Assembly: GCF_010748935.1 (NCBI RefSeq)
Contig: NZ_CP048796.1
Coordinates: 747,001 to 811,000 of the forward strand
Origin: Providencia vermicola
GTDB lineage: Bacteria > Pseudomonadota > Gammaproteobacteria > Enterobacterales > Enterobacteriaceae
Direction: 5' to 3'
DNA length: 64,000 nucleotides
The notes beneath the pieces are model-generated. The model did not search any database. It was not told the origin of the DNA and saw only the letters and a program-made list of their open reading frames with translations. The position numbers and the translations under genes were made by a program. Below, one piece after another: positions 49,665-61,231 of this stretch. Position 1 is the stretch's first letter. Each line of letters begins with the position of its first letter.

Positions 49665-50026
49665 TGTATTCCTATCCTAATCGACTTACGTATATTTATT
49701 GCTGTTATAAAGATCATTATAACGACTATGATGACGATATTTTTGTAACTATTTGATATAAAAATAATTTACGTATCGAGATATAGATGATTAACAGACT
49801 TACCCCAAAAATATCATTAAATTCAATAAGGCTTATTCAATAGTGAATGTAACTATTTGTTGATAAATGTAACCATATTATAAATATTCACCACATGAAA
49901 GTATGAGGCGCTATATATCATTTGATATATGGTTTTTTATCTTCAATTGAGAATTTTCTGGTCTGAGATATTTAAAAAAGGAAGAAAAAACAGAAGGAAA
50001 TAACAGGGAAAATGAGAACGATACCT
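49665..50026. other. AT-rich gap without genes
   Basis: Nothing recognisable apart from AT-rich DNA that must contain the lipoprotein promoter. No frame of note on either strand. Confidence 0.5.
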
Positions 50027-50054
50027 AAAAGGCCAGCATAAAATTATGCTGGCC
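50027..50054 (-). terminator. Terminator of the peroxiredoxin gene
   Basis: On the minus strand GGCCAGCATAA pairs with TTATGCTGGCC around a short loop, followed by TTTTAGG. It lies 23 bases beyond the stop of the peroxiredoxin gene. Confidence 0.85.
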
Positions 50055-50076
50055 CATAAAAACTGAAAAGATCTAA

Positions 50077-50679
50077 TTACAGACCAGTTGCGTTTTTAGT
50101 CAGGTAGTCTGCAACACCTTTAGGAGATGCATTCATACCTTCTTTACCTTTTTCCCACTGAGCTGGGCAAACATCACCGTGCTCTTCGTGGAATTGCAGC
50201 GCATCAACCATACGCAGCATTTCATCGATGTTACGGCCTAGTGGCAGGTCGTTAACGACTTGGTGGCGAACAACACCATTTTTATCGACTAAGAAAGAAC
50301 CACGCAGAGCAACACCTGCTTCTGGGTGTTCAATGCCGTAAGCTTTCATAATTTCGCGTTTGATATCAGCAACCATTGGGTATTTAACTTCACCAATACC
50401 ACCGTTATCAACCGGTGTTTTACGCCATGCGTTGTGAACGAATTCAGAGTCAAAAGAAACACCAACGATTTCAACGCCGCGTTTTTTGAATTCATCATAA
50501 CGATGATCGAATGCGATCAACTCAGAAGGGCAAACGAAAGTGAAGTCCATTGGCCAGAAGAAGATCACTGCTGGGCGGCCGTTTAGGTGTTTTTTCAGGT
50601 TGAAGTTATCAACAATTTCACCGTTACCTAGAACAGCTGCTGCGGTAAAATCAGGGGCTTGACGTGTTACCAGAACCAT
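50077..50679 (-). CDS. Typical 2-Cys peroxiredoxin (AhpC/TSA family)
   Basis: 200-residue cytoplasmic peroxidase that reduces hydrogen peroxide and organic or peroxynitrite substrates. Peroxidatic C50 is in DFTFVCPSE and resolving C171 in GDVCPAQW; the GGIG loop near residue 93 and a C-terminal YL-like segment (ADYLTKN) resemble the features that make peroxiredoxins sensitive to overoxidation. It is the PrxC/TsaA type, distinct from the AhpF-linked AhpC. No reductase gene is adjacent, so thioredoxin is the likely donor. AGGAGT lies upstream of the ATG. Confidence 0.92.
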   Translation of the reverse strand: MVLVTRQAPDFTAAAVLGNGEIVDNFNLKKHLNGRPAVIFFWPMDFTFVCPSELIAFDHRYDEFKKRGVEIVGVSFDSEFVHNAWRKTPVDNGGIGEVKYPMVADIKREIMKAYGIEHPEAGVALRGSFLVDKNGVVRHQVVNDLPLGRNIDEMLRMVDALQFHEEHGDVCPAQWEKGKEGMNASPKGVADYLTKNATGL

Positions 50680-50711
50680 AATTTACTCCTATGAGTGTTA
50701 ATTAAAGGTTT

Positions 50712-50834
50712 TATACCCATAATAATGTAAACTGCTTAGGTGTGGGGTTCACTAAACTCCCTGCGCACTCAATGGTGCTGTTAGGGGGAGTGGTTATTTT
50801 CCGCCTACAAGCAGCTCAAAATATTTGGGCTATA
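50712..50834. repeat. Enterobacterial palindromic intergenic repeat, copy 2 (gap 50680-51205)
   Basis: Bounded by TATACCCATAATAATGTAAACTGC and GCAGCTCAAAATATTTGGGCTATA, with internal ACTCCCT/AGGGGGAGT arms. The ends are diverged versions of those at 18495 and 60576. It lies upstream of the peroxiredoxin gene. The rest of the 526-base gap (50835-51205) is AT-rich with no gene seen. Confidence 0.6.
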
Positions 50835-51205
50835 TCTCAAGAGAGAATATGAAATTCCCTACAAAGAATAAAGGTATAAATACCAATCGTTGTGATAGTT
50901 TTTACCTATTGATTGTAACAATTTATCAGATTAATAACAATAAGATAGTTTGATTGTTGTGAGGTGCAAGCTTAAATTTTGCATTGATATTAATAGGTTT
51001 TTTAATTTATTGATCTTTATAACTAAATTAATATTGATAGATGATATTTATTGATGTTGTGACTCTTTTCTACTCTTGAATTACGTCATAGCCGCGTTTT
51101 ATGAAATCATTCAGTTCTTGATTGCTTCTACTATGTCTGATGCTGAATTTATTAGCAGTTTAATTTATTGATAAAAATACATTAGCGAAGCATAGAGGTA
51201 TACGA

Positions 51206-52231
51206 ATGATTGGTAAAATAGTCTCAGAGTCTGTTATGACGCCCAAAAGCGCCCACATCGCTCAGACAAAAAGCCACCGTCCAACGGCTAAACCTGTGAA
51301 TCAGGTGAGTCAAAACGCGACCGTTAGGAGCCGCGGATATCACAATACTATGGTGGACAGTAATACCTTATCCGTCGCGCCGAATATCATTAAATTAAAA
51401 AATAATAATGAGACGTTTAGTTTACCCTCGAAGAATGCGGTTATTTATAGTCCATTTGGTCATCAAGATATGATTTGCCAAGCATTGAGAATCAATACAC
51501 CTAGAGTTTTGAAAAATAAAGCTGCATTACCCTTATTGAGCTCGAAATTATTGCGTCCGATGCTGCAAGAATCGGTGAGGGAATTTAAAAAAAGTGAGCT
51601 ACAGGGAAAGTTAAAGAATGGGGCTGTTTATGACCAAAAATTGACTCCTTTAATTGCAGAGCATGGGCTTGCAACGGTACATGATGCGATTTTACAAGGT
51701 GGTATAGCGCTCAATAAGAATGCAGTGACTGTATTGGGGGAATATAAGGCATTGAACCAATTGCAGTTAGAGTTAAAGTCATCACAAAAAATAGACACAA
51801 TTTATGTTATTGGGCATGGTGAAGCAGGGCAGCCTTATCTCTATGAAACGAGCAAAATAGGTTGTCGGCAAAAACATGTTGCAGATGTGATGAAGGAAAT
51901 CTATGCATCACTAGGCAATAAAATCGCCAGCAATGTAAAAATTAAATTGACTGCTTGTGAAAGCGCCGATGCTGAGAGACTTGACTCATTTAACCAATTA
52001 ACACAAAAAAAGCGAATTGATAAAAATCATACTCATTCACTAGCTGCTCACGCCAAAATAGAAGCCCAAAAAGTCGTGCCAGAAGCTCGCATCTATGGCT
52101 ATCACGGTATTGGGATCTCAAGAGGCAGTGATTACCTTTCTAAGGCTCAATGTTTAGATTCTGATTTTGATAGTAAAACGGGGCAGGTAACTCATTGGGT
52201 GAATGCAAAATCCGTTCGGGAAACGTTTTAA
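51206..52231 (+). CDS. Candidate C80/clan-CD cysteine protease-like protein, effector-like
   Basis: 341-residue protein without signal peptide or membrane segment. Residues 1-60 are polar, with repeated Ser, Thr, Lys and Pro, as in secreted effectors. The C-terminal half carries TIYVIGHGEAGQPY (H204), a helix VADVMKEIYASL, and VKIKLTACESADAERL (C251): a strand-HG pair followed by a strand ending in Cys, the catalytic arrangement of clan CD peptidases and close in layout to the C80 cysteine protease domain of MARTX and large clostridial toxins (GHG ... GCS). A further RIYGYHGIGIS strand follows. No toxin repeats or translocation domains are attached. AGAGGT precedes the ATG. Assignment rests on motif layout only. 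Confidence 0.55.
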   Translation: MIGKIVSESVMTPKSAHIAQTKSHRPTAKPVNQVSQNATVRSRGYHNTMVDSNTLSVAPNIIKLKNNNETFSLPSKNAVIYSPFGHQDMICQALRINTPRVLKNKAALPLLSSKLLRPMLQESVREFKKSELQGKLKNGAVYDQKLTPLIAEHGLATVHDAILQGGIALNKNAVTVLGEYKALNQLQLELKSSQKIDTIYVIGHGEAGQPYLYETSKIGCRQKHVADVMKEIYASLGNKIASNVKIKLTACESADAERLDSFNQLTQKKRIDKNHTHSLAAHAKIEAQKVVPEARIYGYHGIGISRGSDYLSKAQCLDSDFDSKTGQVTHWVNAKSVRETF

Positions 52232-52298
52232 TCGAACATTCATTTATGGCTATTATTTTTGCGAAATCATGTAACGGCTTGTCATGGCATGAGGGTGT

Positions 52299-52883
52299 CT
52301 AAGAAAAGCGTGAGTTTTTCACAAGCGCCATCATTTGTGGGTAAAACTGGAAAAAAATTTTTTCAAGTTGCGCATATTGCAATAAAAAATCGTCATATGA
52401 ACCACTAAGTGCTTGTAATTTTGGTCGTCTGCGAGCCATACCATTTAATGATTTACCAATGTAGGCTTTATCTGCATAGCGCGTTAGCCAGTGCTGCGGC
52501 CAAAGAAACTCATTCAGCTCCTGAAACTTTTCAGGAGTATGGGAGAGGTTTGGCTCTATTTGATGGCGAGCATAATGAATAAAGTCAGTTAGGTTAATAT
52601 GCGGTTCAACCTTAGACCAATGCAAAGACAGAAAATGATCCCATACGAGATCTAACGTGATTGGTGCGACTCGCCGGTAATCCGTTCTGAATAGCAGACG
52701 CGCCTCTTTGACCAAAGGGTGCGAATCCGTTGCCTTATCAACAGCTCGGTGCATCATGATACCCGCGACGACATCTGGCGCATACAGGCCTTCAGGGTTG
52801 CCACGTACAAAATCAGCCATGATATTGCCGAGTAATGAGGAGTTAGCGGTATAAGCCAAGTGTAAATGAGCGAGAAAGTTCAT
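52299..52883 (-). CDS. acpH: Acyl carrier protein phosphodiesterase AcpH
   Basis: 194-residue hydrolase that removes 4'-phosphopantetheine from holo-ACP in the cytoplasm. The N-terminus [10 protein letters not shown] and the HD-like pattern [30 protein letters not shown] and [11 protein letters not shown] match E. coli AcpH closely. The ATG at 52883 was chosen (AAGGATC upstream, standard N-terminus); ten more codons are open. It is divergent from queA, the E. coli arrangement. Confidence 0.93.
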   Translation of the reverse strand: MNFLAHLHLAYTANSSLLGNIMADFVRGNPEGLYAPDVVAGIMMHRAVDKATDSHPLVKEARLLFRTDYRRVAPITLDLVWDHFLSLHWSKVEPHINLTDFIHYARHQIEPNLSHTPEKFQELNEFLWPQHWLTRYADKAYIGKSLNGMARRRPKLQALSGSYDDFLLQYAQLEKIFFQFYPQMMALVKNSRFS

Positions 52884-53184
52884 GATCCTTATCATATACC
52901 TGATGCTTAACAAATTATAGTGATGTTCGTTGTTTAAACATTGTTTGAGCTACCTACGGTTATCTGTTTTTCAGTGTCAATGAGTGGTAAGCCGCTTTGT
53001 CATTAGGTATTGACGAACAAAAGAGAACGATAATAGCCCCTTTAGAGAAACAGGGAATAGGGCTACTTTGCTAAATATTTGTTAAATGTGGGGAGTTTTT
53101 TCAGCAAAAATACGCTTATTTCTTGCGCCTTTGAGTGCTCAGCACTAGACTAGTCGCCTGTTTTTTTAGATTGAAGTTAAGACA
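52884..53184. other. acpH-queA divergent intergenic region
   Basis: About 300 bases. A TAGCCCC/GGGCTA imperfect hairpin lies near 53034-53066, position compatible with a queA leader, but no preQ1 riboswitch features were recognised. Nothing else seen. Confidence 0.4.
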
Positions 53185-54291
53185 ATGCGTGTTTCTGATT
53201 TTACTTTTGAGTTACCTGAAGAATTAATTGCCCACTATCCTCAAGCGCAGCGAAGCGCATGCAGGCTGCTTAGCCTTGATGGCCCAACGGGGCAGCTCAC
53301 GCATGGCATTTTTACCGATATTCTTGAGAAATTGGAGCTGGGTGACTTGCTCGTTTTTAACAATACTCGTGTTATTCCAGCAAGACTATTTGGCCGTAAG
53401 GCGAGTGGTGGTAAAATCGAAATGCTCGTTGAAAGAATGTTAGATAAGCACCGCGTGCTTGCGCATATCAGAGCTTCTAAAGCACCAAAAGAAGGTGCTG
53501 AGCTGATTTTAGGTGAAGACGAAAGCGTCAAGGCGACCATGGTCGCTCGTCATGATACCTTGTTTGAAGTGCAATTTGATGATGAGCGTGACGTGCTGAG
53601 TATCCTCAATCAAATTGGTCATATGCCGTTGCCTCCTTATATCGATCGTCCAGACGAAGAAGCCGATAAAGAATTATATCAAACTGTTTATAGTCAGCGC
53701 CCTGGTGCTGTTGCGGCACCAACAGCGGGATTACATTTTGATGAGCCTTTGCTGGAAGCATTGCGTGAAAAAGGTGTGGAAATGGCGTTTGTCACATTGC
53801 ATGTAGGTGCAGGTACGTTCCAGCCCGTGCGAGTCGATACCATTGAAGACCATGTCATGCATTCAGAATATGCGGAAGTTCCCCAAGATGTTGTCGATGC
53901 GGTATTGGCTTGTAAGGCCCGAGGTAATCGCGTTATTGCGGTAGGAACGACATCCGTCCGCTCATTGGAAAGTGCGGCTCAAGCCAGTAAAGACACTTTA
54001 ATCGCACCTTTTTTTGATGATACGCAAATTTTTATTTATCCAGGTTATGAATATCAAGTGATTGATGCGTTGATTACTAACTTTCATCTACCAGAATCGA
54101 CATTAATTATGTTGGTTTCTGCCTTTGCAGGATACCAACATACTATGCAAGCTTACAAAGAAGCGGTAGCACAACAATACCGTTTCTTTAGTTATGGTGA
54201 TGCTATGTTTATCACCCGTAATCCCGATGCTCGTTTAGAGCAGATTGGAGAGTCGTTTGATTTAGGCGATGGCAACGCCACTAGCCTGTAA
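53185..54291 (+). CDS. queA: S-adenosylmethionine:tRNA ribosyltransferase-isomerase
   Basis: Transfers and isomerises ribose from S-adenosylmethionine to preQ1 in tRNA, making epoxyqueuosine. The 368-residue protein has the family N-terminus [28 protein letters not shown] near residue 172 and [14 protein letters not shown] near 205. tgt follows 48 bases later; both act in queuosine synthesis, with Tgt acting first. Confidence 0.97.
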   Translation: MRVSDFTFELPEELIAHYPQAQRSACRLLSLDGPTGQLTHGIFTDILEKLELGDLLVFNNTRVIPARLFGRKASGGKIEMLVERMLDKHRVLAHIRASKAPKEGAELILGEDESVKATMVARHDTLFEVQFDDERDVLSILNQIGHMPLPPYIDRPDEEADKELYQTVYSQRPGAVAAPTAGLHFDEPLLEALREKGVEMAFVTLHVGAGTFQPVRVDTIEDHVMHSEYAEVPQDVVDAVLACKARGNRVIAVGTTSVRSLESAAQASKDTLIAPFFDDTQIFIYPGYEYQVIDALITNFHLPESTLIMLVSAFAGYQHTMQAYKEAVAQQYRFFSYGDAMFITRNPDARLEQIGESFDLGDGNATSL

Positions 54292-54297
54292 AGTTAA

Positions 54298-55467
<1,170 letters not shown>

Positions 55468-55560
55468 ATTTAAGTGCCAAATAGGCTTAATCTGTGTAGC
55501 ATATTAAGCCTTGCTGTACTTATGTTTTAAATAGCGTTCAATAACAATGAGGAAAGTTGA

Positions 55561-55893
55561 ATGAGTTTTTTTATTTCTGAAGCAGCGGCATCTGCAGGCG
55601 CTCCAGCACAGGGTAGCCCGTACACGATGGTCATTATGCTCGTCGTTTTCGCCCTGATCTTCTATTTTATGATCCTACGTCCACAGCAAAAACGTGCTAA
55701 AGAGCACCGTAAGCTGATGGAATCCATTACGAAGGGTGATGAAGTTTTGACAACGGGTGGTTTGATCGGACGTGTAACCAAAGTTTCTGAAACAGGCTAT
55801 GTTGTTCTTGAACTCAGTGAGAACACTGAAGTAACTATCAAACGTGATTTCGTTGCTGCTGTTTTACCTAAAGGCACAATGAAAGCTATTTAA
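55561..55893 (+). CDS. yajC: Sec translocon accessory protein YajC
   Basis: 110-residue inner-membrane protein with one membrane helix (residues about 20-40, MVIMLVVFALIFYFMIL) and a cytoplasmic domain beginning RPQQKRAKEH. It associates with SecDF. GAGGAAAG precedes the ATG and secD follows after 27 bases, the conserved yajC-secD-secF operon. Confidence 0.96.
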   Translation: MSFFISEAAASAGAPAQGSPYTMVIMLVVFALIFYFMILRPQQKRAKEHRKLMESITKGDEVLTTGGLIGRVTKVSETGYVVLELSENTEVTIKRDFVAAVLPKGTMKAI

Positions 55894-55920
55894 TTTCTGA
55901 TTTTCCCGAAGGGAACTGCC

Positions 55921-57768
55921 GTGCTAAACCGTTATCCTTTGTGGAAGTATCTGATGCTGATCGCTGCGATCCTCATCGGTCTGCTTTATGCGCTTCCAAA
56001 CCTATATGGTGAGGATCCGGCTGTTCAGATCACTGGCGTGCGGGGAACCGCCGCCAATGAACAAACGCTGATCCAAGTCCAAAAAACGTTAGAAAAAGAC
56101 AATATCCAAAGCAAGTCTATTGCCTTGGAAAATGGGGCTGTATTAGCCCGATTCAACAACTCAGATATTCAGTTGCGCGCTCGTGAAGCTTTAGTTAGCG
56201 CCTTGGGTGATCAATACGTTGTTGCATTAAACCTTGCACCTGCAACACCGAAATGGCTTGAAATGATCGGTGGTGAGCCGATGAAACTCGGCCTTGACTT
56301 GCGTGGTGGGGTTCACTTCCTAATGGAAGTTGATATGGACACTGCATTAGGTAAATTGCAGGAACAAAACATGGACGGTATACGTAATGACTTGCGCCAA
56401 GCAGGCATTCCGTACTCTTCTATCCGTAAAGGCGACAATTACAGCGTTGAAGTCCGTTTCCGTAACGCTGATGACCGTAGCCTAGCAGAGAAAACATTGG
56501 CTCGTAAATTCCAAGACTTAGTGTTTTCTGATGGTGGCAATAATACCATGACTGCTGTCATGACGGATGAGCGTCTACGTGAGGCTCGTAACTATGCCGT
56601 ATCTCAAAACATTACTATCATTCGTAACCGTGTGAACCAATTAGGGGTTGCAGAACCTTTAGTTCAGCGTCAAGGTGCGGAGCGTATTGTTGTTGAGTTA
56701 CCGGGTATTCAAGATACCGCCCGTGCTAAAGAAATTTTAGGTGCAACAGCAACCCTAGAGTTCCGTTTAGTCAACCAAAGCGTTGATCCATCGGCTGCTG
56801 AAAGTGGACGTGTGCCTGGTGATTCCGAAGTTAAGTATGATCGAAATGGCGTGCCTTACGTGTTGTATAAGCGTGTTATTTTGACCGGTGACCATATCAC
56901 TGACTCAACTTCAGGCGGTGATGAAAACGGTGCACCTCAAGTTAGCATCGGTTTGGATAGTGCTGGTGGCTCTATCATGTCTGATTTTACTCGTGATAAT
57001 CAGGGTAAACTCATGGCAACCCTGTTTGTTGAATATAAAGACAGTGGTAAACGAGATGCCGAAGGCCGCGCTATCTTGATGAAAGATGAGAAAGTGATTA
57101 ACGCTGCGAACATTTCAGCGCGTTTCGGTAGTCAATTCCGTATCACCGGTATCAATGATCCAAATGAAGCACGCCAGTTATCATTGCTGTTACGTGCGGG
57201 TGCGTTAATTGCACCAATCCAAATCGTTGAAGAGCGTACCATTGGTCCAACGCTTGGTTTGCAGAATATTGAACAAGGTTTGAAAGCGTGTTTGGCAGGC
57301 CTGTTAGCATCAATTCTATTTATGATTATTTACTATCGTAAGTTTGGTTTGATTGCCAGTACTGCACTATTTGCAAACTTGATCATGATTGTTGGTGTGA
57401 TGTCGCTGTTACCGGGTGCAACACTGACAATGCCTGGTATTGCGGGGATTGTGTTGACCCTTGCCGTTGCCGTTGATGCGAACGTTTTGATTAACGAACG
57501 TATCAAAGAAGAATTGCGTAATGGGCGTTCCGTCCAGCAATCTATTCATGAAGGTTATAAAGGCGCATTCTCAAGTATTATTGACGCAAACCTGACTACG
57601 CTTATCACTGCCATTATTCTGTATGCAGTGGGAACCGGGTCAATCAAAGGCTTTGCAATTACGACAGCTATCGGTGTCGCCACCTCTATGTTTACAGCCA
57701 TTATCGGTACACGTGCTATCGTGAACCTGCTATATGGTGGTAAGCGTATCAACAAGCTGTCAATTTAA
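55921..57768 (+). CDS. secD: Protein translocase subunit SecD
   Basis: RND-family subunit of 615 residues that with SecF uses the proton gradient to pull exported proteins across the inner membrane. One N-terminal helix, a large periplasmic domain containing the conserved [16 protein letters not shown], and five C-terminal helices with [17 protein letters not shown] start with GAAGGGAA upstream, giving [10 protein letters not shown]. secF follows 10 bases later. Confidence 0.97.
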   Translation: MLNRYPLWKYLMLIAAILIGLLYALPNLYGEDPAVQITGVRGTAANEQTLIQVQKTLEKDNIQSKSIALENGAVLARFNNSDIQLRAREALVSALGDQYVVALNLAPATPKWLEMIGGEPMKLGLDLRGGVHFLMEVDMDTALGKLQEQNMDGIRNDLRQAGIPYSSIRKGDNYSVEVRFRNADDRSLAEKTLARKFQDLVFSDGGNNTMTAVMTDERLREARNYAVSQNITIIRNRVNQLGVAEPLVQRQGAERIVVELPGIQDTARAKEILGATATLEFRLVNQSVDPSAAESGRVPGDSEVKYDRNGVPYVLYKRVILTGDHITDSTSGGDENGAPQVSIGLDSAGGSIMSDFTRDNQGKLMATLFVEYKDSGKRDAEGRAILMKDEKVINAANISARFGSQFRITGINDPNEARQLSLLLRAGALIAPIQIVEERTIGPTLGLQNIEQGLKACLAGLLASILFMIIYYRKFGLIASTALFANLIMIVGVMSLLPGATLTMPGIAGIVLTLAVAVDANVLINERIKEELRNGRSVQQSIHEGYKGAFSSIIDANLTTLITAIILYAVGTGSIKGFAITTAIGVATSMFTAIIGTRAIVNLLYGGKRINKLSI

Positions 57769-57778
57769 GGAGCACGTT

Positions 57779-58747
57779 GTGGCACAGGATTATACTGTTG
57801 AACAATTGAACTATGGCCGTAAAGTCTATGACTTTATGCGCTGGGACAACGTTGCCTTTGGGATTTCTATCGTACTGCTGATCGCATCTTTTGTGGTCAT
57901 CGGGGTTAAAGGGTTCAACTGGGGACTTGATTTCACGGGGGGGACGGTAATCGAGATCAACCTGAGTCAGCCTGCTGACTTGGATAAGATTCGTGATAGT
58001 CTTTCTAATACGGACCACAAAGACCCTCTGATCCAAAACTTTGGTAGTAGCCGTGACATTATGATCCGTCTACCCCCTATCGAAGGTGTGGCGGGTCAAG
58101 AAGTTGGTAAAGAGATCATCACTATCATCAATAAAAATGTTGATGAACAGGCGACAGTTAAGCGGATTGAGTTTGTGGGGCCAAGTGTTGGCGCTGAATT
58201 GGCTCAAACAGGCGCACTGGCATTGTTAACCGCGCTTATCTGTATTCTGATTTATGTTGGTTTCCGCTTTGAATGGCGTCTTGCTGCGGGTGCGGTATTA
58301 GCACTTGCCCATGACGTTATCATTACATTAGGTATCTTATCGTTATTCCATATTGAGATCGATATGACGATTGTTGCGTCATTGATGTCTGTTATTGGTT
58401 ATTCACTGAACGACAGTATCGTAGTATCTGACCGTATTCGTGAAAATTTCCGTAAGATCCGTCGCGGTACACCTTATGAAATCATGAACGTCTCTCTTAC
58501 CCAAACATTAAGCCGTACCATTATGACATCTGCAACCACATTACTGGTGGTTTTGATGCTGTATATATTTGGTGGCGCAATGTTAGAAGGCTTCTCATTG
58601 GTAATGTTGATTGGTGTCACTATTGGTACTATCTCATCTATCTATGTTGCTTCTGCATTAGCATTGAAGATGGGAATGAGACGTGAGCATTTACTTCCTC
58701 CTAAAGTTGAGAAAGAAGGTGCAGACCAAGAGTCTTTACTGCCTTAA
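57779..58747 (+). CDS. secF: Protein translocase subunit SecF
   Basis: 322-residue partner of SecD. Shows the family [12 protein letters not shown] near residue 43, five further membrane helices, and [17 protein letters not shown] near residue 215. GTG start at 57779 with AAGGAG upstream; upstream codons are open inside secD but unlikely to be used. A two-level terminator follows. Confidence 0.97.
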   Translation: MAQDYTVEQLNYGRKVYDFMRWDNVAFGISIVLLIASFVVIGVKGFNWGLDFTGGTVIEINLSQPADLDKIRDSLSNTDHKDPLIQNFGSSRDIMIRLPPIEGVAGQEVGKEIITIINKNVDEQATVKRIEFVGPSVGAELAQTGALALLTALICILIYVGFRFEWRLAAGAVLALAHDVIITLGILSLFHIEIDMTIVASLMSVIGYSLNDSIVVSDRIRENFRKIRRGTPYEIMNVSLTQTLSRTIMTSATTLLVVLMLYIFGGAMLEGFSLVMLIGVTIGTISSIYVASALALKMGMRREHLLPPKVEKEGADQESLLP

Positions 58748-58828
58748 TCTGATTTAGCAGAAGGCCTGTCATGCTAGTAGGCCAATTAACGCTATCTTTT
58801 GGGTTTTGAAAAGCGAGCTAAAAACGTG

Positions 58829-58876
58829 AAACACCCCGTTAGACTGCAAATGTACAGTCTTGCGGGGTGTTTTTTA
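58829..58876 (+). terminator. Terminator of yajC-secDF
   Basis: AAACACCCCG pairs with CGGGGTGTTT, and inside it AGACTG pairs with CAGTCT, making a two-level stem ending in seven or more T. Strong. Confidence 0.92.
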
Positions 58877-58925
58877 TTGAGCTCTGGGTTACACTGTTTA
58901 CCCGAAATAAGAATCAGGAAACACT

Positions 58926-59375
58926 ATGCACTGCCCATTTTGCTCAGCTGTAGATACGAAAGTAATTGACTCGCGTCTAGTTGGTGAAGGCTCTCAAGTG
59001 CGCAGGCGCCGTCAATGTCTGCTTTGCCATGAACGCTTCACCACCTTTGAAGTGGCTGAACTTGTTATGCCACGGGTAATTAAAAGTGATGAAATACGTG
59101 AACCGTTTGATGAAGAAAAACTTAGCCGAGGCATGCAAAAAGCCTTGGAAAAACGCCCTGTAAGTGCAGATGCGGTTGAACAGGCGATTATTTCTATCAA
59201 ATCACAACTCCGTGCAACGGGTGAAAGAGAAATCCCTTCTAAATTGATTGGTAATTTAGTGATGGATGAGTTGAAAAAGTTGGATAAAGTCGCTTATATC
59301 CGTTTTGCCTCGGTTTACCGCAGTTTTGAAGATGTGCGGGAATTTGGCGAAGAAATCGCTAAATTACAGGATTAA
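58926..59375 (+). CDS. nrdR: Ribonucleotide reductase repressor NrdR
   Basis: 149-residue ATP/dATP-sensing repressor of ribonucleotide reductase genes. N-terminal zinc ribbon with C3, C6, C31 and C34 ([14 protein letters not shown]) and an ATP-cone domain ([16 protein letters not shown] onwards). ribD starts 4 bases after the stop, the conserved nrdR-ribD arrangement. Confidence 0.97.
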   Translation: MHCPFCSAVDTKVIDSRLVGEGSQVRRRRQCLLCHERFTTFEVAELVMPRVIKSDEIREPFDEEKLSRGMQKALEKRPVSADAVEQAIISIKSQLRATGEREIPSKLIGNLVMDELKKLDKVAYIRFASVYRSFEDVREFGEEIAKLQD

Positions 59376-59379
59376 TAAC

Positions 59380-60495
59380 ATGATTGAACAAGACCGCATC
59401 TACATGGCGCGGGCGCTTGAGCTTGCCCAAAAAGGTCGTTTTACTACGTCACCAAACCCAAATGTTGGCTGTGTTATTGTACGTGATGGCGAAATTGTGG
59501 GTGAAGGCTACCACCAGAAGGCTGGGGAGCCTCACGCTGAAGTTCATGCTTTGCGTATGGCAGGGGAAAACGCAAAAGGTGCAACCGCCTATGTCACATT
59601 AGAGCCGTGTAGCCATCATGGTCGTACACCACCTTGTGCTGAAGCTTTAATTAAAGCCGGTGTTAGCCGTGTTGTGGCCGCTATGCAAGACCCTAACCCA
59701 CAAGTTGCAGGTCGTGGCCTATATATGCTGTCTCAAGCAGGTATCGAAACGGCCAGTGGGGTTTTGATGGAGCAAGCTGAGCGATTAAATCAAGGCTTTC
59801 TCAAGCGCATGCGTACAGCATTCCCTTATGTTCAATTGAAACTGGCAGCCTCTCTTGATGGTAAGACAGCGCTTGCCTCTGGCGAAAGTAAATGGATTAC
59901 CTCTGCCGCTGCTCGGCAGGATGTTCAAGTATTGCGAGCGCAGGCAAGCGCCATCTTAAGTACCAGCAGTACCGTATTAGCAGATGATCCTTCTTTGACT
60001 GTTCGATGGAATGAGTTACCAGAAAATATACAAACTATTTACCCAGAAAAGACGGTACGTCAGCCTATTCGAATTGTGTTGGATCAGCAGAACAAAGTCA
60101 CGGCAGAGCATAAGGTGACTCAATTATCAGGTGAATGTTGGCTTGTACGCCCACAACCTGACGTCGATGCCGTATGGCAGGGGCAAGTTGAACAATTAGC
60201 GATACCCAGTGACGACAATGGCATTGACTTAGTGATTCTGATGATGCAGCTCGCTAAGCGTAATGTGAACAGTATATGGGTAGAAGCAGGACCAACACTG
60301 GCCGGATCGTTACTTAAGCTCGGTTTAGTGGATGAGCTTATTGTTTATATTGCACCTAAACTGCTAGGCGATACCGCGCACGGATTAGTCAATTTTCCGG
60401 CTCTTGCGCATTTGTCTGATGCGCCAAAATTTGCATTTACGGATGTGCAAAAGGTTGGTGATGATCTACGTGTTAGACTACGTCCCGTGTGGTAA
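59380..60495 (+). CDS. ribD: Riboflavin biosynthesis deaminase/reductase RibD
   Basis: Bifunctional enzyme of riboflavin synthesis, 371 residues. N-terminal deaminase with zinc ligands in HAEVHAL and EPCSHHGRTPPC; C-terminal reductase from about residue 145 (QLKLAASLDGKTAL, WVEAGPTLAGSLL). The ATG at 59380 gives the expected N-terminus; the frame is open back into nrdR. Next in the operon is ribH, after a repeat. Confidence 0.96.
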   Translation: MIEQDRIYMARALELAQKGRFTTSPNPNVGCVIVRDGEIVGEGYHQKAGEPHAEVHALRMAGENAKGATAYVTLEPCSHHGRTPPCAEALIKAGVSRVVAAMQDPNPQVAGRGLYMLSQAGIETASGVLMEQAERLNQGFLKRMRTAFPYVQLKLAASLDGKTALASGESKWITSAAARQDVQVLRAQASAILSTSSTVLADDPSLTVRWNELPENIQTIYPEKTVRQPIRIVLDQQNKVTAEHKVTQLSGECWLVRPQPDVDAVWQGQVEQLAIPSDDNGIDLVILMMQLAKRNVNSIWVEAGPTLAGSLLKLGLVDELIVYIAPKLLGDTAHGLVNFPALAHLSDAPKFAFTDVQKVGDDLRVRLRPVW

Positions 60496-60575
60496 TAAAA
60501 GTTTTTTATCGTTTTGCTAAAATTCAACCACGCGATTAATGAAAGAATGTGATAAAATCCGCGCCCCACGGGTTG

Positions 60576-60714
60576 TATACTGTTCATCATTCGAGGTGCA
60601 GCTCGGTAATAAGTGAAAGCGTCGCTAGATGTATAGTTCGCTGTATGGCTAGGGCGAATGGGGTTCTTACCGTAGGTAAGGTAAAACGCTGCAACCTGAA
60701 GCATGACGAGTATA
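60576..60714. repeat. Enterobacterial palindromic intergenic repeat, copy 3, inside the rib operon
   Basis: Runs from TATACTGTTCATCATTCGAGGTGCAGC to GCTGCAACCTGAAGCATGACGAGTATA, with an inner CTTACC/GGTAAG hairpin. These ends match the element at 18495-18605 and fit the same enterobacterial family. It lies between ribD and ribH, ending 20 bases before ribH, so the transcript must cross a large foldable RNA. Not an FMN riboswitch: the RFN core is absent. Confidence 0.7.
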
Positions 60715-60734
60715 ATTAATATTAAAGGAAGGCT

Positions 60735-61205
60735 ATGAACGTAATTAAAGGTGTTGTTGCCGCGCCACAAGCGCGTGTCGCCATTGCAATCGCTCGTTTT
60801 AACAACTTTATTAATGATAGTCTGCTGGACGGTGCTGTTGATGCTTTAGAGCGTATCGGCCAAGTTTCTCAAGACAACATTACTGTTGTGTGGGTACCGG
60901 GGGCTTATGAGCTACCACTAACAGTTAAGGCGTTAGCTGAAACGAAAAAATATGATGCAGTCATTGCGTTAGGCACGGTTATCCGTGGTGGAACCGCCCA
61001 TTTCGAGTTTGTTGCAGGAGAGTGTAGCTCAGGCCTATCTCATGTAGCAATGAACAGTGAAATTCCTGTCACTTTTGGTGTTCTGACCACAGAGAATATT
61101 GAGCAAGCGATTGAACGCGCTGGCACTAAAGCTGGTAACAAAGGTGCTGAAGCAGCACTGACAGCATTAGAAATGATTAATGTACTTAAAGCTGTAAAAG
61201 GCTGA
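60735..61205 (+). CDS. ribH: 6,7-dimethyl-8-ribityllumazine synthase
   Basis: 156-residue lumazine synthase (also called ribE in E. coli), which forms icosahedral shells and makes the riboflavin precursor. Signatures VARFN-like [33 protein letters not shown] with catalytic His in AHFE and [10 protein letters not shown] are all present. AAAGGAAGG precedes the ATG. nusB follows 26 bases later. Confidence 0.97.
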   Translation: MNVIKGVVAAPQARVAIAIARFNNFINDSLLDGAVDALERIGQVSQDNITVVWVPGAYELPLTVKALAETKKYDAVIALGTVIRGGTAHFEFVAGECSSGLSHVAMNSEIPVTFGVLTTENIEQAIERAGTKAGNKGAEAALTALEMINVLKAVKG

Positions 61206-61231
61206 TTTAGTTTTTATTTAAGGGGAATCTT

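Noticed and set aside
60496-60734. Possible FMN riboswitch upstream of ribH
   Set aside because: The RFN core (GGGGCAGGGTGAAATTCCC-like and matching segments) is absent; the structure is explained by a palindromic repeat with matching ends.
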